Shown here: positions 41,890 to 51,211 of the stretch, piece by piece
Position numbering within the stretch: the stretch's first letter is position 1
Layout of the letters: each line of letters begins with the position of its first letter
Origin: CAWBYL01 sp963793025
Lineage (GTDB): Bacteria > Actinomycetota > Acidimicrobiia > Acidimicrobiales > Acidimicrobilacustridaceae
Direction of reading: 5' to 3'
DNA: 64,000 bases
Assembly (NCBI GenBank): GCA_963793025.1
Contig: CAWBYL010000006.1
Span: 1,529,829-1,593,828, forward strand
Position numbers and translations under genes: made by a program
The notes under the pieces: generated by a model
Told to the model about the DNA's origin: nothing
What the model saw: only the letters and a program-made list of their open reading frames with translations
The model's database searches: none

Positions 41890-43155
41890 TCAGCCGGTGT
41901 CGAGCAATCCCATCTGCTCGGGTGGCTGGTCGGGTGGTGGCTCCGGACCGCGACCGGGATCACTGCCGGGCGGCGACGTCGGTCCGGGCGGCAGGAACGG
42001 GCGTCGGCCCGTTCCGGGGACGAGTTGGTAGCCGTCGCGGGTCTTGAGGCCGTGGTGGTGAGGGCACAGCCGGTCCAGCTCGTCGAGCACCGTGTGGTGC
42101 GTCGTGGCCCAGTCCACTCGGTGGTCGATCTCGAGGTGCACCGTGCGACCGCATCCCTCGACGGCGCAGGCGGGGGCGATCCATTCCAGTGCGGTGCGCT
42201 GGGCGGCGGTCGCCTTGCGGCCGAGGTGGGTGACGGATCGGACGTCGACGCCATCGGTGACGATGGCGGCGAGGAAGGCGTTGTCCATCCATCGGCGGAC
42301 GGCGGAGACCGGGACGGGACCGAGGCCGGCGACCTCGCACACCTCGCCGTCGGTCGGGTGACCACGGAGGAGGGCGGACAGATCGGTTCGGACGATGATC
42401 TTGGCGTTGGCGCCGGGTGCGGCGGCGGCGCCGGAGGCCTCCTGGGTGGCCAACAGATGCAGCGCGTCGACGGCGTAGGCCTCGGGGCGCTCCCGGCGGG
42501 CCGAGTGGCGACCCTCGTGGAACGCCCTGTCGCGGAGAGGTTCCAGAGCGGCGAGGATCTCGGCGTGGGCGGCAGGGGTGGTCGACCAACGGCCGCACCC
42601 GGCCCCGGTGACGTCGTCGATCCAGGTGTGCAGGTGGCGGTCGCGGTGGATGCGTCGGTCACGCGCTTCGGTGTCGGCCCCCTGGGCGGCGTGGCGGACC
42701 TGGCGGGACCTGGTGCGCAGCTCGGAGATCGAGCCGGTCTCGGCGGTGTCGAGCATCTCGTGCTCGCGGCCGGGAGCGACCGACGCGGCATCCGTGACCA
42801 ACTTGGCCTGGGTGCCCGAGAGGTCTCCCCGGCGGAAGCGCTCCGCCGTGGCCGGTAGGTCGGCCATCCTCGTCATCGAGTCGAGCAGGCCGGCGGCCTC
42901 GCCTTCCGAGGTGCCCGACTGCTTGGCCACCCATTCCGCCGCTGATCGGGCGCCGCTGGATCGCCACACGCGGGTGGCGGCGACCCGGTGGGCGCAGAGG
43001 CCCTTGCCGGCGGTGCCGAGGTGCTCCAGACGCCCGAACTCGGCGACGAGCGCCTTCACCTCGTCGGCGGGGATGACGTCGACATCGATGTCGCGCAGGA
43101 CCGCCTCGGCCTCTCGGACCAGGCCCTGCACTCGTCGCGTCGCCGCACTGACCAT
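41890..43155 (-). CDS. DUF222 - HNH endonuclease domain protein (13E12-like family)
   Basis: 421 residues. The N-terminal DUF222 helical domain (about 10-320) has RVWRSSGARSAAEWVAKQSG. The HNH motif follows near residue 340: CAVEGCGR, LEIDHRVDWA, LCPHHHGLKT. A Pro-rich tail ends the protein. These multi-copy actinobacterial genes resemble the mycobacterial REP13E12 proteins; they are often thought to be homing or mobile-element related, but no flanking repeats are visible here. Confidence 0.88.
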   Translation of the reverse strand: MVSAATRRVQGLVREAEAVLRDIDVDVIPADEVKALVAEFGRLEHLGTAGKGLCAHRVAATRVWRSSGARSAAEWVAKQSGTSEGEAAGLLDSMTRMADLPATAERFRRGDLSGTQAKLVTDAASVAPGREHEMLDTAETGSISELRTRSRQVRHAAQGADTEARDRRIHRDRHLHTWIDDVTGAGCGRWSTTPAAHAEILAALEPLRDRAFHEGRHSARRERPEAYAVDALHLLATQEASGAAAAPGANAKIIVRTDLSALLRGHPTDGEVCEVAGLGPVPVSAVRRWMDNAFLAAIVTDGVDVRSVTHLGRKATAAQRTALEWIAPACAVEGCGRTVHLEIDHRVDWATTHHTVLDELDRLCPHHHGLKTRDGYQLVPGTGRRPFLPPGPTSPPGSDPGRGPEPPPDQPPEQMGLLDTG

Positions 43156-43258
43156 GACACCGACGGTACTCAGGGGGTGTGACAGTGACCCGCAGCTCGG
43201 GGAGTGGTCGAGATCGCGTCGAAGGGACCCGAACGATGCGGTGGGGCCGGGCTCGGGT

Positions 43259-43594
43259 TCAGTGGCGCCGCATGGTGAGACCCGTGACGACCAGGGCCTC
43301 GTCGTCGTCGACCGAGGCGCCGTAGGCCGTGACCAGGGTGCCCTTGGTGGCGCAGGCCCGGCAGGTGAGACCGAAGATGATGGCCTCGTCGGCCGGGTCG
43401 CTCTCGCCCTCGACCCGGAAGATGCGATCGACGGTCGCGTCAGCCGGGGCGTGCTCGGCGCCGCAGGCGCCGCAACGGAGCATCCCTCCGGGCGCCACGG
43501 AGAAGTCGGCCCCGTACCCGTCGGCCCGCAGGGCGGCGAGGGCGTCGGTGACCGTGGGCTCGCTCTCCGGTGTCGCTGGTCCGGCCGTCGTCAT
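43259..43594 (-). CDS. Small zinc-ribbon-like protein of unknown function
   Basis: 111 residues with two Cys pairs, CGACG near residue 43 and CRAC near residue 78, suggesting a bound zinc. The rest (TDALAALRADGYGADF, DEALVVTGL) resembles small conserved actinobacterial proteins. No known function. It is 52 bp after the small membrane gene on the same strand. Confidence 0.7.
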   Translation of the reverse strand: MTTAGPATPESEPTVTDALAALRADGYGADFSVAPGGMLRCGACGAEHAPADATVDRIFRVEGESDPADEAIIFGLTCRACATKGTLVTAYGASVDDDEALVVTGLTMRRH

Positions 43595-43646
43595 GGGACT
43601 CACCGTACCCACCCGCGGGGAGCGGTTGACGGGCGGTGGTCGACCG

Positions 43647-43769
43647 TCAAGCGGGGCGGTGGCGCAGGACGCGGCTGACCGCCACTCCCACGGCGACCCA
43701 GAAAGCCGAGCTGACAGCCAGCGTGCCGACGAGACCGACCACTGCGAACCGCTGATCCTGTTCGAGCAA
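43647..43769 (-). CDS. Possible 40-residue single-pass membrane protein
   Basis: A TTG-started frame (LLEQDQRFAVVGLVGTLAVS and on) with one hydrophobic helix of about 21 residues, then a basic tail ending RHRPA. GGGGGG lies about 6 nt before the TTG. It has normal high-GC codon use and lies between the ABC genes and the zinc-ribbon gene on their strand. Small size and the rare start make it uncertain. Confidence 0.45.
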   Translation of the reverse strand: MLEQDQRFAVVGLVGTLAVSSAFWVAVGVAVSRVLRHRPA

Positions 43770-43988
43770 GGCGCACCCCCCAGCGACGCTTCGACGACTC
43801 TATTGCCGCTGCGGTGACCCGGTGGGGACCGTTGCGCAGGCATTTGACGACATATCGGCAGTTTGCCTGCCAACCGGGGTGCATTGTGGCAGTGAGACAA
43901 TGAGTCGGCAATACGAGGGTGGGAGACCGGCCGAACCGGCAAGGGCTTCGTGGGCGACCGAGCGCAGGTCGATCCGGTGGGTGGGTCC

Positions 43989-45827
43989 TCAGATCCGATA
44001 GGCAGCAGCCTGGCGTCGGTACATGTCGGCGTAGTGCCCGTCGACGGCGACCAGGTCCTGATGGGTGCCCGCCTCGGTGATCCGCCCATCGTCGATGACG
44101 AGGATCTGGTCGGCCAGTCGTGCCGTCGCGTAGCGGTGCGAGACGAACACGACGATGGTGCCTCGCTCCTCGGCCAGCCGGCGGGCGTCGGCCACGCAGC
44201 GCTCGAGCAGACGGCGCTCGGTGACTGCGTCCATGGCCACCGTCGGCTCGTCGAGCACGAGCAGGAGGGGGGCCGGGCGCATGAGGCCCCGCGCCATCGC
44301 GATCCGCTGCCACTGTCCGCCCGAGAGCTCTCGTCCGCCGAGGCGAGCGCCGAGCACCGTGTCGAGACCGTCGGGTAGGTCGGCGACGACGTCGGTGGCG
44401 TCGGCCCGTTGCAGGGCGCGCTCGATGGCGTCGTCATCGCTGAGGTGGGGGAGATCGCCGGCTCCCACCGACTCGCGCACCGCGAGCTCGAACCGGGCGA
44501 AGTCCTGGCTCACCAGAGCCGTCCGGGCGAACCACTCCGTCGGCTCGAGGTCGCGGAGCGACACCGAGTCGACGGTGACCGAGCCCGAGGTGGGGTGGCG
44601 TAGTCCGAGCAGCAGGTTGACGAAGGTTGTCTTGCCCGCGCCGTTCGGCCCGACCACTGCCGTCACGGTGCCCGCGGCCAGATCGACGTCGATGGGGCCG
44701 AGGGCTTCCACGGGGGCGCCGGGATAGTTGAAGCGAACCTCACGGAGGGCGAGGCCGACGTCGAGCCGATCCAGCGGAGGCGTCGGATCGAGACTCCCGT
44801 TCGAGTCGGGGTGGATGCGGGTGGCGCGCACGATCTGCTCGAAGTGGCCGGCGACGTCGGATGCGTTGCGGAGCCCGGCGGCGACCATCGCCCCGTTGGA
44901 GGTGAGAGAGACGAGCTGGAGGGTGGCCATCGCCACGAGGAAGAGGGACGGGCCCGACAGGTCGCCGGCGGAGGAATCCTGTCGGAGGACGACCCCGAGG
45001 GCGACCGCCAACACGACGCAGTAGCCGGTCCAGGCAAGCAGGCGGGTGACGAGCCCGTGGGTGGTGACGGCGGTGAGCTCGTCATCGATCTCCTGCCAGG
45101 TGGCGGCATGACGCTCGACGAGGGCGTTGCCGTGCCCGAGCACCCGCAGCTCCTTCGCTTCGGCGGGACCGGTACCGACGTCGTAGAGGTGCAGGGCGAG
45201 GCGACGGCGTTCGGCCACTCGCTGCTCGGCCCTCGAGACATGGGTCTCGGACCGGTGGTAGACGACGATGATCGGGATCGTGAGCAGGGGCAGGGCCGCC
45301 AGGCGGAGGTCGACCGATGCGAAGAGCAGCATCGCCACCAGTGCTCCGGCGGCGAGGCCGACGGCCGCGCTCAGCAGGGCCAGGGCGTTCACGAGAGGCT
45401 CCCGCCCGACCCGGAGGATCTCCATCCGGTCGACGACGTCAGCGTCGTCGAAGACGTCGATGGTCGACACCGTGGCGAAGCGCTCGAGCAGCACGGCGTC
45501 GACCTCGGTCGACGCGACCTGAACGAGGCGGAGCAGGCCGTTGGCCGCCTGCCAGTAGCCGGTGACCGTGGCGGCGAGCAGAGCCAGCCCGGCGGCGACG
45601 GCGGCGACCACGATCCGACCACGATCAGCGGCGTCGTGAGCGGTGAGGATCGACTGACCGGCGACGGCGATCACGCCGAGGACGAGCGACGAGACCGGCA
45701 GCAGGGCGAGGACGGTCCGGCGTCGGTCGCGTCGGTAGACGAGGCCGGCCACGTGGAGCAGGGCGCGGAACCGCACCCACGGACCGGGCAGGGGAAGCGT
45801 GTCGGGGTCGGGGCGCGGCTCAGCCAT
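43989..45827 (-). CDS. ABC exporter half-transporter (permease + ATPase)
   Basis: 612 residues. Membrane domain about 25-320 with five to six hydrophobic segments; ATPase domain about 360-600 with Walker A GPNGAGKT (near residue 393), signature LSGGQWQR, Walker B LLLVLDEPT and the H-loop SHRYAT. The start overlaps the stop of the other half-transporter by 8 nt, so the two probably form a heterodimer. The NTDs resemble peptide or lantibiotic exporters. The cargo is unknown. Confidence 0.88.
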   Translation of the reverse strand: MAEPRPDPDTLPLPGPWVRFRALLHVAGLVYRRDRRRTVLALLPVSSLVLGVIAVAGQSILTAHDAADRGRIVVAAVAAGLALLAATVTGYWQAANGLLRLVQVASTEVDAVLLERFATVSTIDVFDDADVVDRMEILRVGREPLVNALALLSAAVGLAAGALVAMLLFASVDLRLAALPLLTIPIIVVYHRSETHVSRAEQRVAERRRLALHLYDVGTGPAEAKELRVLGHGNALVERHAATWQEIDDELTAVTTHGLVTRLLAWTGYCVVLAVALGVVLRQDSSAGDLSGPSLFLVAMATLQLVSLTSNGAMVAAGLRNASDVAGHFEQIVRATRIHPDSNGSLDPTPPLDRLDVGLALREVRFNYPGAPVEALGPIDVDLAAGTVTAVVGPNGAGKTTFVNLLLGLRHPTSGSVTVDSVSLRDLEPTEWFARTALVSQDFARFELAVRESVGAGDLPHLSDDDAIERALQRADATDVVADLPDGLDTVLGARLGGRELSGGQWQRIAMARGLMRPAPLLLVLDEPTVAMDAVTERRLLERCVADARRLAEERGTIVVFVSHRYATARLADQILVIDDGRITEAGTHQDLVAVDGHYADMYRRQAAAYRI

Positions 45828-47676
45828 CGCCTGTCTCCTGGAAGGTGCGGGCCTGGCTGTCGAACAGCGCCCGGTAGCGCCCGCCCTGGGCCATGAGGGA
45901 GATGTGGTCGCCGTCCTCCACCACCCGGCCGTGGTCGATCACGACGATGCGGTCGGCGTGGCGGACGGTGGCGAAGCGGTGGGAGATCAAGATGGTCGTG
46001 ATCAGGCGGTCGTCAGCGAGTGGGCGGGCGAGGACGGACTCGTAGAAGTCCAGCTCGGCGCGAGGGTCGAGGTTGGCCGTCGGCTCGTCGAGGACGAGCA
46101 CCGAGGCACCCTGCCCGATGGCATGGAGCCCTCGGGCCAGAGCGACGCGCTGCCACTGGCCCCCGGAGAGGCCCACACCGCCGCGGGCGGACGGGTGCAG
46201 GGGCGTCTCCCAGCCGGTGGCGAGATCGCCGATGAGCTCGGCGACGCCGGCGCTGTCGGCGGCCCGGCGCAGGGCCGAGGGAGGTTCGCCTCGTTCGACG
46301 CCGTCGGTGGACGGAGCTGCTCTCGGCCTGAGGTCGACGTTGTCGTGGGCCGGGAGCTGGTACCGGATGTAGTCCTGGAAGAGCACTCCCGTGCGCTGTC
46401 TCCACTCCGTCGGGTCGACGGTGCGGAGATCCACGCCGTCGACCTCGACTGCGCCCGCCTGCGGGTCGTAGAGCCGGCACAGCAGCTTGACCAGTGTGGT
46501 CTTGCCGGCTCCGTTGAGCCCGACGACGGCCAGGCGTTGTCCAGCGGGGATGTCCAACTCGAGGCCGTCGAACACCGGTCGGTCGGCGCCCGGGTAGGCG
46601 AAGGTGAGGTCGCGGAACCGGATCCCCGTGGACACCCGGGGAGCGGGGACCGGATCGATGGCCGACGCCCGCAGGCCGGGGCGCTCGGCCGCCTCGGCCC
46701 GCTCGATGGCCTCCACCGCGAAGGTGCCGAACACCACCGGGACGTCGGGGATGAGGTTCGGGGTGAAGAAGACGTTGAGCAGGGCGAAGACACAGATCGC
46801 CGTGGCGGCCACCGACAGCTCACCGCTCGTGCCGTCGAGTCCGACCCAGGCCAGACCGCCGGCCAGACCGAACCCCAGTACTGCTCCGGCCCGCAGGTAC
46901 GACCGCACCTGTCCCTGGCGTTGGGCGAGGGAGAAGGCCATGCGCTCGGAGGTGAGGGTGAGGAACCGATCGCTGAACCAGCGTCCCAGACCGAAGACTC
47001 GGACCTCCTTGGCCGCGCCAGGGCCCTGCACCAGATCCCGTAGGTAGAGCACCTCGGGCGACATCATCGAGTTGGCCGCCCCCAGCACCAGCCGGATGGT
47101 CACCGAGACGAGCAGGAGTTGCGCCAGGGCCCAGACGACGAGAGCCAGGGCGGCCAGCACCGGCTCGAACCAGGCCAGCACCACGAGGGCGAGCAGCGGC
47201 TGGATGCGCACGGTCAGCCCGGCGCTCAGCTGAACAGCCGCGTCGCCAGGGGTGAAGGTGAAGGGGGAGAGGTCGCGGGCCGCGCCGTAGATGGCGAGCA
47301 GCTCCGGGTCCTCCAGGTGGGCCACTCCGGGCGGGTCGAGGGAGAGGGCCAGCACCCGGCGGCGCAGCGCTCCGTCGACGCGTCGCTTGAGCGTCTGGCC
47401 CACTGTCGTTCCGACGAGCCGACTCGTCTCGACGGCCAGGAGCAGCGCAGGGAGGGCGACGACCAGTGCGAGCGTGGAACCCTCGACGGGTCGACCCGCG
47501 ACCACTCGTGAGATGAGCACCCCGGTGGCGATTCCGATGCCGACCTGGGCAGCAGCCATCACCACCGCGGCGCCGACCAGGACGAGCGTGCGGGTTCGGT
47601 CGACGGTGGGGAGCAGCCGCCCGAGGACGCGGAAGCCGTCGCGGAGCGGCTTGATCTCCCGCCAGAGCTTTCGCAC
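45820..47676 (-). CDS. ABC exporter half-transporter (permease + ATPase)
   Basis: 618 residues. Hydrophobic permease domain about 30-330; ATPase domain with GLNGAGKTT (near residue 384), LSGGQWQR, VLVLDEPT and SHRFAT. Q-loop GVLFQDYIRYQLPAHDN has the wording of NisT/SpaT-type exporters. GTG 47676 is chosen since GGGAGGAC lies just upstream. First gene of the pair; the small gene at 48094 lies directly upstream. Confidence 0.87.
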   Translation of the reverse strand: MRKLWREIKPLRDGFRVLGRLLPTVDRTRTLVLVGAAVVMAAAQVGIGIATGVLISRVVAGRPVEGSTLALVVALPALLLAVETSRLVGTTVGQTLKRRVDGALRRRVLALSLDPPGVAHLEDPELLAIYGAARDLSPFTFTPGDAAVQLSAGLTVRIQPLLALVVLAWFEPVLAALALVVWALAQLLLVSVTIRLVLGAANSMMSPEVLYLRDLVQGPGAAKEVRVFGLGRWFSDRFLTLTSERMAFSLAQRQGQVRSYLRAGAVLGFGLAGGLAWVGLDGTSGELSVAATAICVFALLNVFFTPNLIPDVPVVFGTFAVEAIERAEAAERPGLRASAIDPVPAPRVSTGIRFRDLTFAYPGADRPVFDGLELDIPAGQRLAVVGLNGAGKTTLVKLLCRLYDPQAGAVEVDGVDLRTVDPTEWRQRTGVLFQDYIRYQLPAHDNVDLRPRAAPSTDGVERGEPPSALRRAADSAGVAELIGDLATGWETPLHPSARGGVGLSGGQWQRVALARGLHAIGQGASVLVLDEPTANLDPRAELDFYESVLARPLADDRLITTILISHRFATVRHADRIVVIDHGRVVEDGDHISLMAQGGRYRALFDSQARTFQETGDG

Positions 47677-47795
47677 CGATCCGTCCTCCCCGTCCCCGCT
47701 CCAGGACGAACCCCAGCCGCCCGCCGGCGAGCGTACGGGTCGAGAGCCTTGGGTTTGGGGTGAATTCCGGGTGCGCGTCGGACCGAGCGAACAGG

Positions 47796-48094
47796 TCAGG
47801 CCCGAGGCGACAGGAACTGGTGGATGATCGCGGCCTGGGCGGCGAACGTGGCGGCCTGCTCCGTCGCACCCATCGAGTCGTACTGCCGGGCGGCAGCCTG
47901 CAGATCCTGGACCTCGCTCGCCACCAGCACGCGAGCCTCGGCGTCGGACACGATGCGCCGCGGAACGTCTGTCGACGTCGGCGGGACGAGCTGGATGTCC
48001 GTAAGCGGGGAATCGCTTCCAGTGCCTCTTCATGGGTGAGCTCGAGCTTCTGCTCGAAGCACTTCCACGGGTGGCCGGTGAGCCGGGCGTCCAT
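47796..48094 (-). pseudogene. Hypothetical gene with one frameshift
   Basis: From ATG 48094 (AGAGGA upstream) a frame reads MDARLTGHPWKCFEQKLEL and on to AIPRL. It then continues in the -1 frame as TDIQLVPPTSTDVPRRIV and ends at 47796 with IIHQFLSPRA. A single missing base near 48008 joins the two parts into about 98 residues. The C-terminal helices (ASEVQDLQAAARQYDSMG) recall the tail of GatB/YqeY proteins, but the identity is not certain. It lies upstream of the ABC pair. Confidence 0.5.
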
Positions 48095-48445
48095 CCACTT
48101 CAGGTCCTCTCCCTGGCGCCGTGCGCAACCCGAGGGCGGCGCGAGACGCTCGGTTGCCTCGAGGCCAGCAGACCTTTCCGGTGGTCGACGGGCACGAGTC
48201 GCTGAGGTTCTCCGAGGCCGCTGACTGCGACGTCGAGACCTCTGATGACGGTGGGTTCCCCTCGATAGGACATCTCACCTTCACCCGCACGAATGGCCCG
48301 GACCGGTGAGCCGTCACGAGGACCGGACAGATCGCAGGTCGGCACCCGGAGATCCCACGAACTCGAAGCTTTCGTCGTACCCGCCTTCGAGGGAGGCTTG
48401 ACCCCTGCGACGATCGTCGGGGCGGTAGGCGACGTGGTTGCTCGG
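48095..48445. other. Intergenic stretch without a convincing gene
   Basis: Open frames exist on both strands, but none has a recognisable domain, a good ribosome site or consistent third-position bias. The base composition is less skewed than in the surrounding metabolic genes, in line with gene decay. Confidence 0.5.
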
Positions 48446-48592
48446 CTAGGGCCTCAGCACGTCGTTGTCGTCCCTGCGCACCCAGTCTTCGGGGAGCGGC
48501 GCTGGCGGTCGGGTCCGGCGCGGCGGTACGAGAACGACACCGAGCGCGCAGATGGACGCAAGTACGGCAAGAGCGAGAGCTACTTGGATCAT
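48446..48592 (-). CDS. Small membrane protein (48 aa)
   Basis: MIQVALALAVLASICALGVV forms one N-terminal membrane helix, followed by a Pro/Arg region and an acidic tail PEDWVRRDDNDVLRP. The composition looks like a real small membrane protein. Divergent from the gene at 48701. No family recognised. Confidence 0.5.
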   Translation of the reverse strand: MIQVALALAVLASICALGVVLVPPRRTRPPAPLPEDWVRRDDNDVLRP

Positions 48593-48700
48593 CGTCGTCT
48601 GGTCCCTGAGGGCGCGGTCACAGGGGCCGGTGTACGCGCCTTGATGGTCGGTCGCGAACTTCGACTCGATCAGGTGGGCAGGAGTGACAATGCACGGGTG

Positions 48701-49144
48701 ATGGACGGACCTGAGATCGTCGAGCACCACGGCATCGTGCTCCAGTCAGCGCGAGGACCCGTCGTGAACCTGCCAGAGCTGGTGGTGGGCGGTCCGATCT
48801 CAGGAAGCTGGTGGGCGCATCCTCGCCACGATGAGATCTTTCGCGTGCTCAACGAGGCATCGGGCTCCGACGATGTGGTCCGCCTTCGCCTCGTCGAGGG
48901 CCACCTCGCGCTGGTCCACCGTCGACTCTGGCCGGCCCTTGCCCGCCTCCGGGACAGGATCGGCTCCGATGCGATGGCCTCGGTGCAGGAGGAGCACACA
49001 TCGAGCGGCGCTCATCGGTCACGAACGGTTCCATTCCCGGACTGGGTTCCACCGGAGGTGCTCCTGGAAGCAGCTCAGCTCAGTGAGCTGGAAGCAATCG
49101 AACAGATTCCTGCCGGCGTCCTACCGAGCCGGCCGGGCCCGTAG
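48701..49144 (+). CDS. Conserved hypothetical protein
   Basis: 147 residues. Contains SGSWWAHPRHDEIFRVLNEA and LVEGHLALVHRRLWPALARL, a pattern seen in small proteins of other actinobacteria and proteobacteria that may relate to nucleic-acid or DNA-damage functions; I cannot name it. ATG 48701 is the most likely start since the frame upstream has no similar composition. The C-terminus PEVLLEAAQLSELEAIEQ is helical. Confidence 0.65.
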   Translation: MDGPEIVEHHGIVLQSARGPVVNLPELVVGGPISGSWWAHPRHDEIFRVLNEASGSDDVVRLRLVEGHLALVHRRLWPALARLRDRIGSDAMASVQEEHTSSGAHRSRTVPFPDWVPPEVLLEAAQLSELEAIEQIPAGVLPSRPGP

Positions 49145-49156
49145 GATCGCTGGATT

Positions 49157-49552
49157 GTGAGGGGCACGGTCGCAGTGGGAGTCGTCGTCATCGCTCTGGT
49201 CCTCGTTGGCTGCAGTCGTTCTGAGGCGGGCGTCCAGGACAAGTACTGCGAGGTGGTCGTTGCGACGCACGAGCAGGCACTCACGGCGTACGAACAGAAC
49301 AGCTCGGGCGTCCCGAGGAGTGCGACTGACATCCCGGCGATCATGGCGTCCCGGAGCGGCGCGGCCCCGTCCGAGATCTCGGTCGCATGGATGGCGCTGC
49401 TCGCTGGTCCGGGGATGGAGTCCGACGGCGGGGACGCACAGCAGAAGAGCCGCGACTTCTCGGCGGCCCTGGCGGCCATCGGTGCCTACGACCAGGATCA
49501 CTGTGGGGTCGTACCAGACCTGGAGCCCCCGACATCTGTAGCGGTTCGGTAG
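49157..49552 (+). CDS. Putative lipoprotein
   Basis: 131 residues with a signal peptide and lipobox VLVGC (Cys about residue 19). The mature part has two more cysteines (DKYCEVVVA, DQDHCGVVP) and is otherwise unfamiliar. TAGGAT at 49142-49147 is a good -10 for a leaderless message starting at the GTG. The frame stays open past the TAG for 48 codons. Confidence 0.65.
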   Translation: MRGTVAVGVVVIALVLVGCSRSEAGVQDKYCEVVVATHEQALTAYEQNSSGVPRSATDIPAIMASRSGAAPSEISVAWMALLAGPGMESDGGDAQQKSRDFSAALAAIGAYDQDHCGVVPDLEPPTSVAVR

Positions 49553-49859
49553 CGAGTCGCACCACGTCAGGCCACGACTGCGAGCGACCTGGCGGGCGAT
49601 GTCCACGGCGAGCGCCTCGGTGATCCGAGTGCAGAGCTGAAAGCGAACTTCGCGGCCGACGGTCCGGTGCAGCTCTTCACTCTGTACCAGGCGCTGTAGC
49701 CACCGTCCGCAGAACCGTTGCTGGTTGCAAAGCGGAGGTCGGGTGACCGAGGGTTCAGGTCGAGGCCTGCTGGGCTCCGATGAGTTCTACCGCCAGCCGG
49801 GGTCTGAAATGACACCGCCGTCCAGACGACGCGGACGCATCATGGGGGAGGTTGGGGAC
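49553..49859 (+). other. Non-genic stretch with a possible 3' gene remnant
   Basis: From 49553 to a TAG at 49697 the frame of the lipoprotein gene remains open and ends AELKANFAADGPVQLFTLYQ plus two residues. It has no start codon of its own. It may be the tail of a longer ancestral gene. Nothing else seen up to the YCII gene. Confidence 0.3.
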
Positions 49860-50192
49860 ATGGCCACGTTCATCACGATCGGGTACGGCGACGAGGCGGG
49901 CTACGACCGCACACCGCCTGAGCTCCGCGACGCGGCGCACCGCCACGACGCTCGACTGGTGGAGGCCGGTGTCCTCATGGGCATCGCCGGCGCGCCGATC
50001 CAGGTTCGCAACCCCGAGGGTGCCGGGATCTCGACCACCCCTGGGCCCTACGTGCGCTCTCGTCTGCCTGTCGCGGGTTTCGCTCTGATCGAGGCGGACA
50101 CGATCGAGGACGCCGTCGCACTCGTGGCCGACTCCCCCTGCTCGATCGCACACGGGCTGGTCGAGGTGTGGCCGCTGGGCGTCAGCGACTGA
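49860..50192 (+). CDS. YCII-related domain protein
   Basis: 110 residues of the dimeric ferredoxin-like fold: FITIGYGDEAGYDRTPPELR, HDARLVEAGVLMGIAG and a C-terminal GLVEVWPLG. Members with the DGPF motif are thought to be small enzymes or accessory proteins of ECF sigma factor loci. GGGGGAGG lies upstream of ATG 49860. Confidence 0.8.
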   Translation: MATFITIGYGDEAGYDRTPPELRDAAHRHDARLVEAGVLMGIAGAPIQVRNPEGAGISTTPGPYVRSRLPVAGFALIEADTIEDAVALVADSPCSIAHGLVEVWPLGVSD

Positions 50193-50310
50193 ACGTCATC
50201 GACTCATCACCATCGCGTTGCCGTCATGTCCGCCGCCGTGTCGCGATCTCGCACGGTGTCGGTGGCAAACCTGGTGACCAGTTCGTCCGGTCGCGATCTA
50301 CCCTCCTGCG

Positions 50311-51084
50311 ATGCCTGGCCGAGACTTCAAGATCGTCTGCGAGGTGGAACCGGCGACGCGCCCGGACCTCATGCACGTCAGACATCAGATCGGTTCGATG
50401 AGTCGAGTCGCGTCGTCGTTTCTCATCCCCGACAACCACATCGGACGCGCCACCGTCTCGAGCATCGCCGTCGCCCACGAGGTCGCCCTGATGGGCGGCG
50501 ACGCCATCGCCTGCCTGAACGCCAGGGACCGCAACATCCTCGGCTTCCGACGGGACCTTCTCACCGCTGCCGCCTACGGCGTGAGCCAGTTCCTCTTCGT
50601 CTACGGCGATCGTCCCGAGACGGGCAAGCGGTCCGACGATCTGACGGTGCGCTCCATGCTGGCCGAGGCCCGTCGCTTCGAGCAGTCAGTCGGAGCACCC
50701 GCGGGACGGCTGAGCCTCGGCGTTTCTGCACGACTCCGCCCCGTCCCGAGCTGGAAGCGGGAGGCGGACGCCCTCTTCGTGCAGGTCTCGTTCTCCGTGC
50801 CGGAGCTGGTGGCCTGGCGGGAGCAGGTGGAGTTCGACGGGCCCGTCTACGCCGGGGTGATGGCACCGCCGTCGGCCACGATGGCCCGCAAGCTGTCGTC
50901 GGACATCCCGGAACTCGCAGTCCCTTCGGAGCTCATCGACGCTCTCGATTCTGACCGGGACGCCGGCGTGGACTTCGCCTGTCGCATGGTGTCGGACGTG
51001 CGCGACTCGGGAGCGTTCGACGGAGTGCACCTCATCCCAGTCTCGAGATACCGCGAGATCGCCGCCCGGCTCGATCCGATCTGA
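50311..51084 (+). CDS. Methylenetetrahydrofolate reductase-like protein
   Basis: 257 residues of the FAD-dependent MTHFR TIM barrel: KIVCEVEPATRPDL (Glu of the family), CLNARDRNILGFRRDLLTAA, FLFVYGDRPETG and VHLIPVSRY at the end. It is divergent from MetF and shorter than the usual 290-300 residues, so it may use another folate or flavin substrate. TACCCT at 50298-50303 predicts a leaderless start. Confidence 0.75.
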   Translation: MPGRDFKIVCEVEPATRPDLMHVRHQIGSMSRVASSFLIPDNHIGRATVSSIAVAHEVALMGGDAIACLNARDRNILGFRRDLLTAAAYGVSQFLFVYGDRPETGKRSDDLTVRSMLAEARRFEQSVGAPAGRLSLGVSARLRPVPSWKREADALFVQVSFSVPELVAWREQVEFDGPVYAGVMAPPSATMARKLSSDIPELAVPSELIDALDSDRDAGVDFACRMVSDVRDSGAFDGVHLIPVSRYREIAARLDPI

Positions 51085-51211
51085 TCGCGCCGACTCCAGT
51101 GGGTCGTGCCGCACGTCGGCAAGATCGCACGTCGTTGATGGTCGTGGTGCCGGTGCAGGACGATCGGGCACGAACCCGTGGTCATTCTGTCGGTGCGACG
51201 CCAGAGGGCGA

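Noticed and set aside
41890..43155. Insertion sequence or intron at the DUF222-HNH gene
   Set aside because: No terminal inverted repeats, target duplications or interrupted host gene at its borders.
43805..43988. Minus-strand frame with MHPGWQANCRYVV start
   Set aside because: It runs out of frame with the better small membrane frame at 43769 and has irregular codon use; more likely leader or spacer.
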